Position numbers and translations under genes: made by a program
In this document: piece after piece, positions 6,697-8,576 of the stretch
Layout of the letters: every line of letters begins with the position of its first letter
How positions within the stretch are numbered: the stretch's first letter is position 1
Source of the DNA: CAYNFH01 sp964396385
Lineage (GTDB): Bacteria > Armatimonadota > Chthonomonadetes > Chthonomonadales > CAJBBX01
Reading direction: 5' to 3'
Length of the DNA: 8,576 bases
Assembly: GCA_964396385.1 (NCBI GenBank)
Contig: CAYNFH010000256.1
Span: forward strand, 1-8,576
The notes under the pieces: model-generated
What the model saw: the letters and a program-made list of their open reading frames with translations, nothing else
The model's database searches: none
What the model was told of the DNA's origin: nothing

Positions 6697-7614
6697 TTAT
6701 GGTTCCGGGGTCTCGCCGATCCGGTCCAGGCGGCGCTTCGCCTCCTCGTACACGTCCTGCGGCAGCGGTCCCATGCTTGCCGCCTGAACGTTTTCCGCGA
6801 GGTGGTCCCGGTTTAGCGTACCCACGATGTTGGTGCTCATCCCCGGCAGGTTGAGCGTAAACCGGAGCAGCCACTGCGTCCGCGTCTCCCCCGGCGCAAG
6901 CAGCTCGTCCAGGTGCGCCTGCTCCCACTTCTGCCAGCGGTCTCCGCTGCCGAGCCCCACGCCCGGCTCTCCTCTGGCCACACCGCCCCGGACGATGACA
7001 GCCGCACCCGATGCTGCCGCTCGCCCAATGGCGTTCTCGTGCCGGCGCTCCAGCGCGCTGTAGGGGATCTGGAACGCATCGAACACGCCCCACTCGATAT
7101 AGGTGTCAAGGTGGGGCAGAGTCGAGGAGCAGCCGATGAGCCGGGCCCGGCCGGAATCGCGAATCTCCTCCAGCACCGAAACCAGATCGCCCTCCTTCGT
7201 CTGCTCGACCGTGGGATTGTGGAGCTGAAGCAGGTCCACGAAGTTCCGGCGTGTGCGGTGGAGGCTCTCGTCGATCCCTCGCAGCAGGTTGTCCCTGGTC
7301 CAGACGTGTGGCGTTTCGTCCGTATTCTCGTCTTTGCGCACCACCGTGCAGCCGCACTTGGTGGCCAGGTAGTACTCGTCGCGCCGGTCGGAGATGAAGC
7401 GGCCGATCAGCTCCTCGCTGCGCCCGTAGTCATTGGCGGTGTCGATGAAGTTGATTCCCTTGTCTAGTACGGCGTTCAGTATCTCCTCGGCCTGCTCGTC
7501 CGTAACGGTCCGACCTCCCCAGATACGCGGGCCGCGTATCTCCATCGCGCCGTACCCGAGGACGGTAACCTCCAGGCCGCTCTTGCCGAACGAACGCTTC
7601 TGCAGCTTCGCCAT
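6697..7614 (-). CDS. Aldo/keto reductase
   Basis: The 305-residue protein is a cytoplasmic NAD(P)H-dependent oxidoreductase of the aldo/keto reductase superfamily, interconverting carbonyls and alcohols. It shows the N-terminal pattern SFGKSGLEVTVLGYGAM. The catalytic tetrad is Asp58 and Tyr63 in NFIDTANDYGRSEELIG, Lys86 in YLATKCG and His132 in LLQLHNP. The C-terminal half carries the cofactor-binding pattern around LLRFTLNLPGMSTNIVGT, where the family has a phosphate-contacting loop. The length is typical. The ATG start at 7614 has an excellent ribosome site, GGAGG at 7623-7627, eight bases upstream. The gene lies 36 bases after the aminotransferase stop and 15 before the LarA-like start, so the three are probably one transcript. 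A plausible job is reducing an oxo product of the aminotransferase or handling the keto form of a hydroxyacid; this is inference from neighbours. The exact substrate cannot be read. Confidence 0.93.
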   Translation of the reverse strand: MAKLQKRSFGKSGLEVTVLGYGAMEIRGPRIWGGRTVTDEQAEEILNAVLDKGINFIDTANDYGRSEELIGRFISDRRDEYYLATKCGCTVVRKDENTDETPHVWTRDNLLRGIDESLHRTRRNFVDLLQLHNPTVEQTKEGDLVSVLEEIRDSGRARLIGCSSTLPHLDTYIEWGVFDAFQIPYSALERRHENAIGRAAASGAAVIVRGGVARGEPGVGLGSGDRWQKWEQAHLDELLAPGETRTQWLLRFTLNLPGMSTNIVGTLNRDHLAENVQAASMGPLPQDVYEEAKRRLDRIGETPEP

Positions 7615-7650
7615 ATCGTCATCCTCCCTCGAAAGAGTTTCTGTTGACTA

Positions 7651-8576
7651 TCAGGCTGCCTTCTGGACCTCGAGCATGGCTTCGTCCAGAAGGTCCAGGG
7701 CCGTTTCCAGCAGCTCCGGGCCGATCACCAGCGGCGGCGCGATGCGGAGCACGTTGCCATAGAAGCCGATGGGCGCGATCATCAGGAGGCCGCGCTTACA
7801 CGCTTCCAGCACGACGCGCTTCGCAAGGTCCGGCGCGGGCTCGCGCGAAACTTTGGAGTGGACCAGCTCCAGCCCCCAGACCATCCCCTTGCCCCGCACG
7901 TCGCCCAGGATGGCGCACCTCTCCTTGAGCGCCTGGAACCGCTGCTCCATCTGCGCGCCGAGCTCCTTCGCGCGTGCAGACAGGTTCTCGCGCTCGATGA
8001 TCCCGATGGCCGCCAGCGCGCCGCGACACGAGAGCGGGTTCCCCCCGTTCGTGCTGGACATGCTCCCCGGCTCCAGGACGTCCATGATCCGCGATTCGCC
8101 TACCACTGCCGATATAGGCACCCCACTCCCAATGCCCTTGCCCAGACAGAGCAGGTTCGGCACGAACCCCTCCTGCTCGAACGCGAACATGGTTCCAGTC
8201 CGCCCGAAGGACGACTGGACCTCATCCAGGATGAACTCGATGCCGCGATCCTGGCACCAGTCGAACACCTGCTTCAGCCATCCGTTCGGAGGCATGATGG
8301 AGCCCGACCCGCCCTGGTACGACTCGGTAATCAGCGCGGCTACGTCGCCCACGCTCTCGGTCTCCAGCAGCCAGTCCAGGTACTCCGTGGTGTGCAGCTT
8401 GCAGTGGTCGGGCGTGGACCCGAACGGGCAGCGGTAGCAGTACGGAAACGGAGCGTGGAGGAACCCGGGCAGGGATGGACCGAAGCCCTTCTTCACCCCA
8501 CTCTTTCCTCCCGCGGACATCGCGCCGAACGTGCGGCCATGGAAGGCGCCATGGAATGCGATGACCTCGTGCCGGC
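7651..8576 (-). CDS. Class III (PLP-dependent) aminotransferase, C-terminal part (runs off right edge)
   Basis: About 308 codons are visible; the family usually has roughly 430-450, so the N-terminus lies beyond the window. The frame stays open to the edge, and the residues upstream of the Met at 8520 continue the family pattern (FHGAFHGRTFGA), so that Met is internal. Motifs in order are PYCYRCPFG (about 8440), the PLP-ring aspartate in FILDEVQSSFGRTG (Asp codon 8224-8226), the Schiff-base lysine in CLGKGIGSGVP (codon 8137-8139) and the phosphate-contacting threonine in SSTNGGNP (about 8052). The enzyme would move an amino group, often an omega-amino group, from a donor to an oxo-acid. GABA, ornithine and related aminotransferases are alternatives that cannot be separated here. 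It is the first visible gene of the operon continuing into the aldo/keto reductase. Confidence 0.93.
   Translation of the reverse strand, partial: RHEVIAFHGAFHGRTFGAMSAGGKSGVKKGFGPSLPGFLHAPFPYCYRCPFGSTPDHCKLHTTEYLDWLLETESVGDVAALITESYQGGSGSIMPPNGWLKQVFDWCQDRGIEFILDEVQSSFGRTGTMFAFEQEGFVPNLLCLGKGIGSGVPISAVVGESRIMDVLEPGSMSSTNGGNPLSCRGALAAIGIIERENLSARAKELGAQMEQRFQALKERCAILGDVRGKGMVWGLELVHSKVSREPAPDLAKRVVLEACKRGLLMIAPIGFYGNVLRIAPPLVIGPELLETALDLLDEAMLEVQKAA

Noticed and set aside
7769..8437. Plus-strand open frame opposite the aminotransferase (222 codons)
   Set aside because: Shadow frame; the minus strand has the PLP lysine and other class III motifs.
8518..8576. Aminotransferase gene starting at the ATG at 8520
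   Set aside because: The frame is open upstream and encodes the conserved FHGAFHGRTFGA segment, so the Met is internal and the gene continues past the edge.

Overview
The window is a GC-rich bacterial chromosome segment in which all eight genes lie on the minus strand, so transcription runs from high to low coordinates. Extended -10 promoters of sigma-70 type, GTG and TTG starts and tight gene packing all point to a bacterium. The phylum cannot be fixed from this sequence. There are no RNA genes, insertion sequences or CRISPR repeats. The two gaps over 100 bases (2279-2463 and 4723-4899) each hold a probable promoter.

The right half (about 8576 down to 4900) is a compact metabolic gene set. 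In transcription order it encodes a class III aminotransferase cut by the window edge, an aldo/keto reductase, a LarA-like protein of the nickel-pincer racemase/epimerase superfamily, and a GNAT N-acetyltransferase resembling spermidine/spermine (or thialysine) acetyltransferases. Gaps run from 0 to 36 bases and the last two genes abut stop-to-start. This looks like one operon handling an amino or oxo compound and a 2-hydroxyacid. The actual substrate is not readable from sequence.

The left half (about 4762 down to 1) is a surface-glycan block. A near-consensus extended -10 promoter stands just ahead of a GT4-type glycosyltransferase, followed 18 bases later by an NAD-dependent sugar epimerase with a four-cysteine insertion. 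After a 185-base gap with a second, similar promoter come an AsnB-type glutamine amidotransferase and the 5' part of a second GT4 glycosyltransferase that leaves the window on the left. Together these genes would make an activated sugar, transfer sugars to a glycan, and probably amidate an acidic residue of it.

A perfect 8-bp hairpin at 4824-4843 lies between the two blocks. The points most worth following are the LarA-like gene in its aminotransferase/reductase context, the pair of look-alike promoters, the cysteine-containing epimerase, and several non-ATG starts that affect protein N-termini.
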